The translations under genes were made by a program, and so were the position numbers. DNA of 64,000 nt from assembly GCA_949751835.1 (NCBI GenBank), contig CATKHK010000051.1:272478-336477 (forward strand), given 5' to 3'. The notes under the pieces were generated by a model that worked only from the letters and a program-made list of their open reading frames with translations, ran no database searches and was not told the origin of the DNA. Below, in pieces: positions 23,089 through 35,437 of the stretch (positions are counted from its first letter, which is position 1; every line of letters begins with the position of its first letter). This DNA is from Blepharisma japonicum (Eukaryota > Ciliophora > Heterotrichea > Heterotrichida > Blepharismidae).

Positions 23089-25143
23089 TTAGATAAGTCT
23101 GCTGCTATTTTTCCCTCTACAAATCAGTCATTTCATAGACTTGATTTGAGTCATTATTATATGTCTGTCTTCTTCTTTTATACCGTGCTCACACAGAGTG
23201 CTTTCAAAAATCTCAGTGTACATATTAAATTCTTTTTCAGTTATTCCCATAGATTCATGGGTTATTTTTATTCGCCTTCTGAAATCAAGGGTTGCGCATC
23301 CGTTAAATAATTTAAACATCCCGTTAAATATTGTCTGCAAGTTATAATGCTGGAAAAATTTTGTCAATGGGCCACATACTGTGATTTTTTTATATAATGA
23401 AGATATAAAATGGCTTCAAAACACATCTCCTCCATAAGACTGAACTAAATTTCTGCTTTTGACTTTTAAAAGCTCAGTGTTCATATTCATTTCGTCAATT
23501 TTATCGATTACCTCTGTAAAGCATTTATTGATGTGGTCATTATATTTGTCATCCCATAATGAATTTGAAGTATTATGGGTTAAAACAGGTAATTCTTGTT
23601 CAGTCTTTTCTTCTTCTATTAAATTATTATCAGGGATTTCAGAAATAGACTCACTTTTAGGATTATGTCTGGCTTGATAGGCTTTGATACTTTGCTCCTC
23701 TACATCAGCAAATCTTGCAATTGGCGACGGCTTTAAGTTGACAGCATGGTCTATTTTTTGAGAAGCTATATTCCATCTTTCAAAAAAATCAGATTCAGGC
23801 GATTTATGAGAATAGCTTGAAGGAGAATTTAAATTAAATGGGCATTTTTGCATATTACTTGGAGTTAAACTCATACGTAAAGGCCTATTTAAATCATTTT
23901 GTGGAGAATTGATCAAGTAAGGATTTTGTGTATCAGGGATGCTATTAATTTGTATATTCAAGTTAAAATTTCTTCCTGGATCTTTAGATTTCACTAATTC
24001 CATATATGAAATTGACCTCCTCTGAGTAGATTTCATGGCTAAATCCCCTCTTTTTGCAGCTTTCAATTCAGGAAGCATTTTTTGTTGCAAAATAATTTCT
24101 TTGCAATCCAAAAATATCCATTTTTTATCTTTGTCACATATAAAATCAAGCAGCATTTCACTAAGCTCTCCATTTCTATACATATTATCACATAAAAATT
24201 TCGTCACTTTATTAACCATAATTTCTACCTCGGCGACCTTCATTGTATCCTCAATAACAGTTACACTATTTATTTCTCTAGGATTTACAATAGGATTATT
24301 TGCATTACTAGCAACACTAATAATAGACGATTCTTCACATATACTTTTTTCTTCATAAAAAGTTGGGTGTGTTAAAGATTTTTGGGAATCAAAATGCTCG
24401 CTTTTTGTTTTTTGCTTTTCTAAGGCTTCTTTTACTTTGAAAGGGTTGTTAATTGATTTTGATGTTCTGAAAATCATGTCTGTGTATTTAAATTTGCCTC
24501 CCATAGTTAGGCTTCTTTTTTTTGTGGTTGCTAAAGCCATTGGGTGAGGTTTTTTGACGGTCATTTCTCTTTGTTTGAAACTATATTTTACTCTGTTTGA
24601 AATGAGGAAAAATTTGCTTTTCAATCCAACTCGCCAATGAACACGAATAATTGAGGATGGTTTAGACCTGGATTGAATAAAATGCTGGCTTCGGGCTGTG
24701 GTGTCATTATTTGAATTTCAAAGAGATTCAGCGCTTTCTCTAGAATAGAGAAAAATAGTTTCGTTGCCTAAAGTTTTGTAGCAGTATACTGGGCTTTCGT
24801 TATCATTTTTTGTATTAATTATATTAAAAAATTCAGTCTCTGAACAAGCTTTAGAAGTTATAACACCATATTTATTGTTTTGAAGCAAATAAGGCTGCCC
24901 AGTCGTACTTAGTCTTATTAGAGTTATAGGAATATTGACACATAAATTATTTGATTTAGCATATGTTGCAAAAATTCTGTAAGGATCGAATTGCTGGCCA
25001 TTATACAGTTTTGGGAGAGAATTAAATTCCCTTCGGTTTGTAAAATAGTCATTTACTTTTTGTTGTGGGGTTGGAGTTGCATTGGTGGGGATTTCAATTG
25101 AGGTGCTTCCAAGTGAATCGATTACAATTCCGGTTTCTTCCAT
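23089..25143 (-). CDS. Globin-fusion protein, array copy 9
   Basis: 684 residues from ATG at 25143 (MEETGIVIDSLGSTS). Three TGA codons: ESLW near 24716, the globin VFW near 23414, and MKW near 23128. The last one matters for the 3' end, because the true stop is TAA at 23089-23091, giving the tail MKWLICRGKNSSRLI. Motifs are NIPITLIRLS, PVYCYK, SSIIRVHW (TGG), KSINNPFKV, DKKWIFLDCKE and DVEEQSIKAYQ. The middle domain has an unusual VEDTMKVAEVEIM in place of 'CFaVEs'. The globin domain starts QSYGGDVFWSHF, with Tyr in SLYKKI, the short E helix (YNLQTIFNG) and His629 in KITH. Start and domain details group it with copies 10-12. Confidence 0.87.
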
Positions 25144-25592
25144 GTAATAATTATAATTTTTTAATCTTTAAAATTATTAAAATTATAGTCTGTAAATGAG
25201 AGTGATTTTTATTATGCAATTTATGAATATATCTATCAGTAATATAGAAACAAAATATGCCAGGAATAGCCACAAAAATATTAAATAAGTAATGAGAAAT
25301 TATAAAAAGAAAAATTTATTGTGTTTTAAATGCGAAGGATTATTAGAGAAAGCATAGCAATATATTAATAAAATCTTTTATGCTTAAGAAAAATATTTCA
25401 AAATTTACAAGGTCGTTTGAGCTGCTACATTTTGAATTATTTATAAAAAAGTCATTGATCTATTTTGAAACTTATAAATGGCTTTATAATAATTTTTATA
25501 ATTTTTAAATCCATTTAACCCTCTTAAACTTTATAATTTTTTACTAATTTACTATCAAATGCTAAATTAAACTCAGTTTATTTTAGAACAAT
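25144..25592. other. Array spacer (copies 9-10)
   Basis: 449 bp of AT-rich sequence. Nothing supportable seen on either strand. Confidence 0.4.
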
Positions 25593-27554
25593 TTATGGGA
25601 AAGATTGTCTACAAATTAAGCATTTCATAGACTTAATTTGATTCATAATTGATTGTCTATCTTCTGACTCGATTTTGAATGCTTTTAAAGTATCCTCAAA
25701 TATAGTGGTATACAAGAAAAAATCTTTTTCTGAGATTCCCATAAATTCGTGGGCTGCTTTGATTTTTCTACGGAATTCCAATGTGGCACATCCGTTGAAC
25801 AATTTTAGCATCCCGCCAATAATCATTACAAAATTAGTATTTTTGAAGTATTTTTTAAGAGACTCATGGGACATCACTTGATCATACAGCTGGTTTATAA
25901 ATCGATACCAAAACTCATCGCCTCCATATTTCTTTACTAAATTCCTTCTTTTTATTCTCAAAAGTTCTGTATTCATATTCATTTCATCAATTTTCCCAAT
26001 AATATCTAAAAAGCATCGATTAATATATTCATTTGATTTATCATTCCACAAAGAATTAGCTTCAGAAGATTTATAAGGGCATTGACTTTTGGAAGTTTCA
26101 GAACACTCTTGGTCGCTTTCATTAGTCTCTACGTTCTGATTTGTAGTATAAAACCTGTTTTGATAAGCTTTTATACTCTGCTCCTTTAAGTTCATTGTTC
26201 TTACATTTTGTGGCTGTAGTTTAATAATATTGTCTAATTTTTGGTTAACTTTGTTAAATCTTTCCATAAATTCGTTTTCTATTACATTGTGAGATCGCTG
26301 ATACAGCTTAGGACTTTCTGAAGCGGATTTTCACTTATCTTCGTCAGTTGTTTCTCTTTGATCATCTACTGGTATATCATTACTTAACATTGGCTCAGGA
26401 TTCATAATTTTTTGGGTTCCTCCAAAAGACATTGTTCTTCTTTTTGACAGTGGCTCCAACTCACTTCTTTTTTTAATCAAAGAGTCTGACGGTGACCTGC
26501 TGAAGGCTGAGTATTCTCTGCAATCCAAAAACACCCATTTTTTCCTTCTATCCTGAATAAAATCAATAATAATTTCTTTCAACTCCGAGCCTTTAAAGAA
26601 ATTTCCATTAAGAAATGCAATTATTTGCTGGACCATACTTTCGATCTCTATAACTTTTGTGCTTTCTTCGATTACGAAAAAACTGTCAGGGGCCTTTGTA
26701 TTAACTATAGGGTTTGAGCCATCCTCATTAGATGGAAAGTTATCTAAGCCTTTAGGGCTTTCTAAAAGTGCTAAAAATCTGTTCTCATTAGTATCTATGT
26801 TCGACATTCTTGAGAATTTCTTTTTTTTGGCTGTTTTTGAAAGTGGATTTGTATTAAAAGGGTTATTAATGGACTTTGACGTTTTTGATATCAAATCTGA
26901 CCATTTAAAGTCTCCAACAATAGTCATGCTTCGTTTTTTCTTATTAGCGGCTGGTGTTTGCGATTTTTTCATATTAGCGCTTGAGTTACATTTAGGGTTT
27001 TCCCTATTTATTATAGCAAAATGTTGGCTTTTTGACCCGATTTTCCAATAAACACGAGTAATCGCAGCATTTTTCGTCTGGCAAGCAGTAAAATGCTGCA
27101 TCATACATACAGGTTCAGTCGATTGTCTCCAGACCTCTTCAGCACTTTCTTTTGAATGCAGAAAAACAGTATCTGTATTAGGGATTTTATAGCAATATAA
27201 AGGAATATCCTGTGAGATCTTCTCAGGGCTTAATAAAAAGAATTCTTGGTCGAGGCATAGCCGAGACATAACTGTCCCATTTTTATTGCTTTGTACAAGG
27301 AAAGGGTAATTAGAGTCTTCAATACGGATTAATGTTGTGGGGACGTTGATGTTTAAAAGGTTACTATTGGCATAGACTGCTAACAGCTTAAATAAACTAA
27401 GCTGTTGGCTGTTTAAGATTTTTGGTAATACAACATGAGGTCTTTTCATTGGGCTGTATTCAAGATGCTTTATGCTGGCATCGATTGATAATCTCATTGA
27501 TCTTCGGGATAAAGATGACTCGCTTACAGATGCCATAAGTTTCGTATCTCCCAT
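25593..27554 (-). CDS. Globin-fusion protein, array copy 10
   Basis: 653 residues from ATG at 27554 (MGDTKLMASVSESSLS). Only one TGA codon (EDKW near 26329) is used; EVW, RVYW, KKW and EFW are TGG, so the copy is almost readable with the standard code. Motifs are NVPTTLIRIE, SRLCLDQEFFLLSPE, PLYCYK, AAITRVYWKIG, KSINNPFNT, LKEIIIDFIQDRRKKW, VFLDCREYS and NLKEQSIKAYQ. The globin domain starts KKYGGDEFWYRF, with Tyr in QLYDQV, the short E helix (TNFVMIIGG) and His602 in KAAH, and ends MKCLICRQSFP. The linker before it holds a conserved NMNTELLRIK helix shared with copies 9, 11 and 12. Confidence 0.88.
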
Positions 27555-27959
27555 TTCGAATTTATTTTAAGGTTTTAATTAGCTTTCAATAACCATTTAT
27601 TGTTAAACTGAATTACAATTAATAGATAATTATTAAGGTAAATTTATTTGATATTATCATATATTGTATATTTTTGAAAATTATATTATTTATGGGTTAT
27701 GCATACTCTTGAAACTTTTTAGGTCACTAAAAACAAGAATTTACTTAAATTGAAATGGTGAATTTAATAATATGTAAAATTATGATATCAAGTTTGGAGA
27801 ATTATATAGACTGACTTACCAATATACTAAAATTAGCTATTTTATCAATCAGACTATATTTTTCATGTCTTTAGATAATAAGTTTTAGGCTTTGGCTTAT
27901 AAATTAATTTCTAAAAGAAATCTATAATAAAAATCTTATATCAAAAATAATAATTTACT
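27555..27959. other. Array spacer (copies 10-11)
   Basis: 405 bp of AT-rich sequence; nothing seen. Confidence 0.4.
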
Positions 27960-29897
27960 TTATGAATTCCCTGCATGAAACTGGCATATCAAGCATCTCA
28001 TCGACCTGATCTGCGCCATTATCACTCTTTTATCCCCTTCTTCAATTTTGAACTCATTCAATGTACTTTCAAAAAAATCCGAATACACGTTAAACTCCTT
28101 TTCACTAATCCCCATATTTTGATGTGCTGCCTTTATTCTTCTCCTAAACTCCAGCGTGGCACACCCATTAAAAACCTTAAACATTCCTACAATTATCATA
28201 TCCAAGTTTCTCCCATTGAAAAAAGTATGGAGATTTGACTCTTTCGACATTATTTTTTTATATAAAGACCGTATAAATTGATTCCAAAAATCATCGCCAC
28301 CATATTTTCCTACCAAATTTTGATGCTTTACCTTAAGAAGCTCAGTATTCATATTCATTTCGTCAATTCTGCCTATGACGTCTGCGAAGCATTTATGGAT
28401 GTGGAGGTTGTCGTCGTTTTTTCATAAAGAATTTGAAGTAGGCTGAGGGGTGTTGGAGACTAAAGGATTTATGATATGCTCTGCTTCTAGGTTTGGGGTG
28501 GCTGGCTCTATTATTGTACCTTGTCTTGCATAATACCTTGCTTGGTAAGATTTGATGCTTTGCTCTTTGTCATCTTTTATATAGGAAGGTTTTAAGTTTA
28601 CAATTTTTCCTAATTTTTCGTTAACTTTGTGTCACCTATCAAATAAATCTTGCTCGTTGTTGCTTGCAGGGTTAGGAGCAGGGATCGGAGATGATCGAAT
28701 CATAAAAGCGCAAGGATGGCTGTGCTCAGAATGGGCTAAGACTAGTGGACTAACCTTGGTTTCTGGTCTTAAAATACTTTTCAGTATGTTTATATCGCCA
28801 TTAGAGTTTGTTCGCCTCTTAATTTTCGATTTCTTGCCATTTTCACATGGAGTTTTACTTCTCCCTGCAGAAACTTCTTTGCAATCAAGCAAAACTCATT
28901 TCTGTTGTCTACAAAGAATAAAATCCAAAATAATCCCATTTACCTCTTCTTCTTTATATACATTTGAATTTAAAAATAAAATCACTTGGTCTATGAGCAT
29001 ATCTAGCTCAGCTCCTTTGGTAGAGTCTTCCAAAACTAGTATATTTTCTGGTATTTTAGGATTTACAATCAAATTATTTTGATCGTGCAAATGAAAATCT
29101 TTGAGGTCTGAGTGCCTTTCTTCTTGAATTTTAGTTGCCGTCATTAATCTATCAGATCTTGTTTTTTCTCTTCTTAGAGTTCTAGAAGGCATCGCAATTT
29201 TAAATGGATTATTAATCGATCTCGATGTCTGATGTAGCATATCTGTATATTTAAAGTCTCCTAATAAACTTAAGCTTTTTTTCCTTTGATACAAGCTAGG
29301 TGTGGCAGGGGCCTTTTTAGGGCTTTCACTCATACTATTGGCAATATGAATTCTATTTATTATTGTAAAATATTTTGATTTCATCCCTGATCTTCATAAA
29401 ACCCTTATTATCGATCTCGGATTTGACTGGCACTCTACAAAATTTTGCATCATAGCTGTTGGATCCTTAGCAGAATTTCAAAAATTTTCTGCATTCTCTT
29501 TAGAGTTAAACATAATGCTATCTTTATTAGGAGATTTATACAAATAACCACGCCCTTCACAATTTTTGGTCTTATATTTGAAAATAAAAAAATCATTGTC
29601 TTTGCATTGTCTTGAACAAAGAATTCCATTATTTTTTGTTCTTAATAAATAAGGAACTGGCAATTCTTCTGATTTTATAAGTGTAGTAGGCAAATTAATG
29701 TTAAATTCTCCTGAATTTGCGTATAATGCAAAGAGAGTAAAAATATTGATGGGCTTACCATTTGTAAGCTTTGGGAGCATGTTGAAATTTCTGGTAGCAT
29801 GGTCTCCTGGGTTTTGATGAATATTTGTGGAACTTCTTAGCGAGGTTCTACTGATTGGAGTTGTGGTTAGCTCTGAACAGAGTTTAAGTTCTTCCAT
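27960..29897 (-). CDS. Globin-fusion protein, array copy 11
   Basis: 645 residues, the shortest copy, from ATG at 29897 (MEELKLCSELTTTP). Five TGA codons give ENFW, RVLW, QQKW, DRW and SLW. Motifs are NLPTTLIKSE, LLRTKNNGILCSRQC, GYLYKSP, RSIIRVLW, RSINNPFKI, VNGIILDFILCRQQKW and DKEQSIKSYQ. The middle domain has LVLEDSTKGAELDML in place of the Cys-containing form. The globin domain starts GKYGGDDFWNQF, with Tyr in SLYKKI, the short E helix (RNLDMIIVG) and His592 in KAAH, and ends MRCLICQFHAGNS. The N-terminal domain is most like that of copy 12 (both 'LPTTLIKSE/IPTTLIKSE', 'YLYKS'). Confidence 0.88.
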
Positions 29898-30299
29898 CTA
29901 TATTGGGTGATAAAATATTTGTATCAAAAAACATGGCTACAATTCTTAATAAATCTATTCAGTATTTTTATAAAACTCTCTATTTATTATGGGATTTTTT
30001 GGTCCTTGTCTAAATATAGATTATATTAAGCATCTATATTATTAATGGTAAAGATTTGATCAACTGTATAAATGTTTTTGCAGGCCAATAATTCATAGAA
30101 ATTAATATTGTATCTTATAATATTTTATTACAATTTTCCTATCTCCTTCAAATATTTCCATAAAAATTCAAAATCCAGCTACTTTTCTATATTATCAGTA
30201 TTATTATAAACATTTTTTTATGATCCATTTAACCTCAAAATCCTCAATAATTTTCCAAAAACCTTTAACTTCCATGAATTAAATTTATACATAATCTAT
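29898..30299. other. Array spacer (copies 11-12)
   Basis: 402 bp of AT-rich sequence; nothing seen. Confidence 0.4.
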
Positions 30300-32261
30300 T
30301 TAAATTACTGTATGTCTGCAAATTAAACATTTCATCGACCTAATCTGTGACATAATTATCTGCTTATCCCTCTCATCAACCTCAAATTCATCAAGAGCAT
30401 CTTCAAATATCTTTACATACAATAAAAAATTATTTTCACTAATCCCTAACGACGTATGAGAAGACCTGACATTTCTCCTGAACTCCAATGTGGCGCATCC
30501 ATTAAAAATTTTAAACATCCCGTCTACTATCATTTTCATATTTGGGCATTTAAAATAGCTTTTCAATGACTCATAAGTTAGCACTTTTTGGTATAAAGAC
30601 CCTATAAATCGATTTCAAAACTCATCTCCGCCGTATTTGCCGACAAGATTGTGACTTTTTACCTTTAAAAGCTCAGTGTTCATCTTCATTTCGTCTAAAT
30701 GATTGATTCCGTCTGATATAAGCTTTCTAGTGTGGTCAAGAATTTTGTCGTTAAATACAGCATTTGTGGTGGACTCTTGTTTGGTGATAGATGGGGTTTC
30801 AGCTGTTGAAGGTTCTGTTTTTGGCTGGGAGGAGTTAAATGAGTAATTTTCAAGCTGGTATCTGTTTTGATAAGCCTTGATGCTTTGCTCTTTTAAATTG
30901 ACATCTTTTAAGTAGCTCATAGGATTTAGGCTTGCTATTTGTTCTAGTTTCTCATTGACTTTGCTACATCTTTCGAATAATTCTTTTTCTGAGCAGTTTA
31001 TTTTGGCTTGAGTAAGTTTATTGCGAGTAGTCCGAATTCGGAATGGGAGTTTAATTTTATCATCAACGACGGAATGGCGCTTTTCTTGCTCGATGAAATC
31101 AATTTCTGAACTCATAGGAGAATCTGGCTTACTTTGATATAGTTTTAATGTGACAGAAGACTTGCTCCTTCGCTTCGGAGGCAATTTTACATCATTTTTT
31201 GAAAAATCAGAGATTTCTGCAGGCAGTTTACTATTTAAACTAATTTCTTTACAATTGAGAAATACTCATTTATTTTCTTTATCATTTAAAAATTCAAAAA
31301 TAGCTCCTTTCAGCTCTTCTTCTTTAAAAACGTGTGCATTTAAAAAATATACGATTTCGTTGATCATTAATTCTATTTCAGTGACTTTATTTTTGCTTTC
31401 GATAACAATAAAGCCTTCTGGATCATTTATATTGATAATTTGGTTTTTCTTTTTAAGCATTGCTGCTGATGAGTCTTCTGATCTTGATTTTTTAGGTAAT
31501 TGTGCTTCATCTATATTTGTTTCTGACAATGAAACTTTCGGTCTTTCTTTTAGGTTCGATTTCGGTAGAGGATTTACTTTGAAAGGATTATTTATAGATT
31601 TCGAAGTCCTAGAAATCATATCAGTATACCTAAAGTCAATGCTCTGGGACACATTTTTCTTTCTTTTAAAAGATGATGCAGGACAAGTTACTCTTTTTTG
31701 AGTATCTCTCAATCTAATTATAGGCTTGTCACAACTAATTATGTTATAATACTTAGAGGCCATCCCTAGCCTCCATAATACCCTTGTTATAGAAACTGGG
31801 TTAGAAATGCATTCTACATGGCACTGCATCATCCCTGATAAATCTTTGGAAGACTTCCAAAAATCCTCTGCGCTTGCTTTCGATCGAAAAACAATGCTTT
31901 CCCGGAACAAGGACTTGTATAAGTAAATTTGTGCTTCTGGGTTTTTATTTTTGTGACTGAAAACAAAAAACTCATTGTGGCTGCATGACCGGCAGTGAAG
32001 CATACCATTGCTTTTGGTCCTGAGTAAACAGTGGTTTGGGAGGTCTTCAGACTTAATGAGAGTGGTGGGGATATTTACATTGAAATTTCCAGAGTTGGAG
32101 TAGAGGGCAAAGAAGTTATAGATATTGATAGGTTTTCCATTAAATAGCTTTGGGAGGGAGTTGAGGCCTTTTTTAGGAGTTTCTACGAATTTTTGGGGTG
32201 TAACCACGTTTGTGGTTTTATGGGAATTATGATCTGGGCTGGATTTTAGCTCTTCTTGCAT
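30300..32261 (-). CDS. Globin-fusion protein, array copy 12
   Basis: 653 residues from ATG at 32261 (MQEELKSSPDHNSH). Two TGA codons, ENKW near 31263 and the globin EFW near 30613. Motifs are NIPTTLIKSE, CLLRTKSNGMLHCRSC, IYLYKSL, VSITRVLWRLG (TGG), KSINNPFKV, LKGAIFEFLNDKENKW, LPFRIRTT and NLKEQSIKAYQ. 'DFIQ' has become 'EFLN', an uncommon change in this family. The globin domain starts GKYGGDEFWNRF, with Tyr in SLYQKV, the short E helix (PNMKMIVDG) and His602 in RSSH, and ends MKCLICRHTVI. It is the last of the block of short-helix copies 9-12; an 1121-bp gap with a small plus-strand gene follows. Confidence 0.88.
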
Positions 32262-33000
32262 CAAGCTTTCAGTAAAATTATGTCTAAGCCACGAAAGATG
32301 GCTCTAAGATTGGCTTAATAAAGTTTAATTTATATGTGAAAATTTTATAAAAAAATACGATCAAAGTATGCAATACTGATCGAAAAAATGCAGCAATTGG
32401 GAGAATTTATATGTGCTACTTATCGGTATTCTGCAATTTTTTTTAGTTTATTATTTGTAAAAAAGATGAATAGGAGATAGTTTTAAAGATCTTAAAAAAG
32501 AAACTTTTATTATTAATACCTAATAAATAAAAATTATAAGCAAATAGTTATTAATTACTATTGTTTTAGCTATTGACGCTTATATTATTGATAGAAGAAT
32601 TTCACAAAATTTTTATTGTCAGATCTGATATTTACTATCGGTTTATTTATAATAAAGTTCTTATTGCCAATTATAACTTACTTCTTATATAAATTAGATT
32701 ATAATAGAAGATAGGAAGTATATTTCCCAATTTAAGGAACAACAATTCTGAAGTGTTATATATGGATTAGCGTTGCAAAGCTGACTTGAGTTCATGAATC
32801 TTCAGTTCCTAAAAGAGATAAACTTCTTGATCCAAGCTATTCTGATGGAATTGGTCAGCTTAAGTTGGTGCCTTAAATTTTTTAAGTTGAATGGTTTAAA
32901 TTTCATAATAATTTCCAAACAATTTTTAATTATCAAAAAATATGATTTGAATTTATATAAAGAGTAAATATCAGCCATTTTAATAAGTTTTCTGATTAAA
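32262..33000. other. Enlarged array spacer upstream of the MGCC gene
   Basis: Serves as the common upstream region of copy 12 (minus) and the small MGCC gene (plus). A plus-strand open run at about 32757-32874 (AKLTWVHESSVPKRDK, then DPSYSDGIGQLKLVP) has gene-like codons and one TGA, but no ATG and a TAA just before it. It may be a gene remnant. Confidence 0.35.
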
Positions 33001-33306
33001 ATGGGCTGCTGTCATGGGATGTCTCTTGATAAAAGTGAGCTTTTAATGAACAATAGCACAGACACCATATGTGATAACGCTGCAAAAGCATTAGCTTTTA
33101 GCTCAACTGAAACGAAATCAAAAATTAATAGCAGCATAGATTGAATTTCAAACCCTTACCATAACTTAAGATTCTCTACTTTTTCAAATCAATCAAGGGT
33201 TTCTGACACAGTAAATATTGAAATTGTTGATTTGCCACTGCCCAGAGAATCTAGTATAGGAGTTAATCATACCCAATCTGAGAATAAAAATTATTATGTG
33301 TCATAA
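33001..33306 (+). CDS. Small MGCC-start protein, candidate lipid-anchored
   Basis: A 101-residue frame from ATG at 33001 to TAA at 33304-33306 on the plus strand, inside the otherwise minus-strand globin array. One TGA is read as Trp (SSIDWISNPYHN). It begins MGCCHGMSLDK: Gly2 followed by Cys3-Cys4 is the classic context for N-myristoylation plus palmitoylation, known in other eukaryotes, so membrane anchoring is a reasonable inference. The rest is Ser/Asn-rich and without a recognised domain, with a mildly hydrophobic IEIVDLPLP stretch. Codon use is gene-like, not the A/T-runs of the spacers. It is convergent with copy 13 (77 bp apart). A chance frame cannot be fully excluded at this length. 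Confidence 0.6.
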
Positions 33307-33382
33307 TATAAAATTTACCAGTGCTTATTTTTGTATTTTAAATAAATATTTATAATAAATACACTTAATATATTCAATAAAC

Positions 33383-35437
33383 TTAAGAAGTTCCTTGCTT
33401 GCATATTAAAGTTTTTAATGACTTGATTTGCGCCATCATGATACCTTTATCATGCTCATTTACTTGAAATTCTAGTAGTGTATTTTCATAAATATCGCTG
33501 AAATTATAAAATTCTTTTTCAGAAAGCCCTAAAGATTGATGAGCAGCTCTTACTCTTCTTCTAAACTTAAGACTAATTGTCCCGTTAAATAAACTAAACA
33601 TCCCAGACACAATCATTGTAAAATTTTCAAGTTTTGCGCCTTTAAAATACTTGTTAAGAAGTTCATTTTCAAGAATTTTATTATATAGTGACAATATGAA
33701 TTGGTCCCAAAATGGCTTTCCGCCATATTTTTCTACTAAATTTTCGTTTTTTACTTTTGTCGCCTGTGAGTTTAAGTTCATTTCATCTAAATTGTCAATA
33801 ACAGCATTAATATGATTTTTTGCATAATTGTCAACTATGACAGAAAACGATGGATTTTTTAATTTTGCGGAATTATCAAGTGTAGACTTATTGATAAGAG
33901 GGTTTTTGCTTCTTGATAAATTGAATGGACATGACATAGGGCTGGATCCTGCTACATAGAATGGGCACTTTTTGGTTTCATTTGAGATTGGATTCAGGTT
34001 AATTTCAGTTTCTTTATTGACGATTTTATCTGGCTTTTCGTTTAATTTAGAGTATTTTTCAAAAAAATCATTTTCAGGAATTTCAGCTAAAGGTATAAGT
34101 TTATTTGATTTATTTCTGTATTTTCCTGCCAAAGAGCTTTTGGATTCTATAACTTTTCTGCTTGATTCTAGCTCTGGAACTTCGTTAATTGACTCTTCTG
34201 TTTTAATATTGCTTAGATCGACTGACATTGTTCTTTGCTTTCTAAAGCATTTATTTTTAGGTTCATTTGTCTTGAGGGGTTCAAATCTGCTTAAATTTGT
34301 ATTTAAACCATTTGAAAATTCTTTACATTTTAGTAAAAACCATTTTTTGTCTCTGTTTTGTATAAAATCAAGGACGATTCCCTTGATATTATCCTCTTTA
34401 AAAAGATATCTATTCAAAAATTCAATAATTTGGGTCGTCATTGCATTGATTTCAGGAAACTGTCCTTTGGTTTCAACAACGAAGCAATTTTCAACTTTTT
34501 TGGAGTTGACCAAGAAATCATTGCTGTTATCTTTATTTAATTGCCCAAATAAAGTATTTTTTGTCTCTTTTGGAGGATTAATACTGGCATAAAATTCTTC
34601 AGGAGTACTATGAGAAAATGACTGCGATCTTTTTCTTTGTTTTGGCATTGAGACTGGCTCTTTTTCACTTTTTAATGGAAAAGGATTGTTTATAGATTGA
34701 GAGGTCTTTTTCAGCAATGTTCTGTAGTCAAAAGTAGAAAATCTCCTCTTTTGAGTGTATCCAGGATCAACAGCTATTGGCTTAGCTTCACTTTTCACTA
34801 CTCGTTTGATTTTTTTATGATTAATAATAGAGAAATATTTTGTTTTAGCTCCATCTACCCACAAGACTCTTAAAATTGATGGAGGATTTGACAAACTCTG
34901 TATACAATGCTGCATTTTTGCAGGCTCTTTTGAAGAATTTCAAACAGTTTTTGCAGAATCGTTTGTATAAATAAGATCTCCTTCTTTATTCACGGCTTTA
35001 TAGACATAGATAGGGGTGTTTTCGCCATTTTCAAGAAATCTTTCAATTTCTATATTAAAATACTCTTCCTCATTGCAAGGTCTGGCAATTACTTTTCCAT
35101 TTTTTATAGTCTGGACTAAAAATGAAACAGGCAAATTTCCATTTCTGATAATGGTAGTAGGAATATTAACATTAAGACTACCTGTATCTGAATACTTTAT
35201 AAAAGTATCGAAAATATCCAATTTTCTTTGATTAGAATTATTTGACAGTAAACTATTGAATTTCTTGGTGTTATTTATTTTTAAGTACTCAGAATTGCTT
35301 CTGAGACCTTTAAAATGGGTATTTGACGATTCCTTTATCAAAGAAATAATATCTTCTCTGGTATTTTTAATTTCTTCATGTTCAAAAGCTTTTTGATGAA
35401 GAAAATTCAATTTCTCAAGCTTGGCTGGTAAGTCCAT
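33383..35437 (-). CDS. Globin-fusion protein, array copy 13
   Basis: 684 residues from ATG at 35437 (MDLPAKLEKLNFLHQK). One TGA codon (KTVW near 34938). Domain positions serve as a guide for the family: N-terminal domain to about residue 205 with NIPTTIIRNG, RVLW at 190-193 and KYFSIIN at 199-205; QSINNPF at about 247-253; middle domain about 307-374 (ENCFVVETK, then IKGIVLDFIQNRDKKW); globin 570-684. The globin begins EKYGGKPFWDQF with Tyr in SLYNKI, the long E helix (LENFTMIVSG) and His633 in RAAH. The tail is LKTLICKQGTS, with Thr in place of the first Cys. FKEQSIKAY is missing; instead CPF repeats occur (KKCPF, MSCPFNLSR). Very close to copy 14. Confidence 0.9.

Noticed and set aside
32757-32874. 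Plus-strand run (SVPKRDKLLDPSYSDG) upstream of the MGCC gene as a first exon
   Set aside because: It ends at TAA before the MGCC ATG, no 15-nt GT..AG intron joins them, and it lacks a start.
33972-34592. 206-codon plus-strand frame
   Set aside because: Antisense to the linker and middle domain of copy 13, which has clear paralogues.
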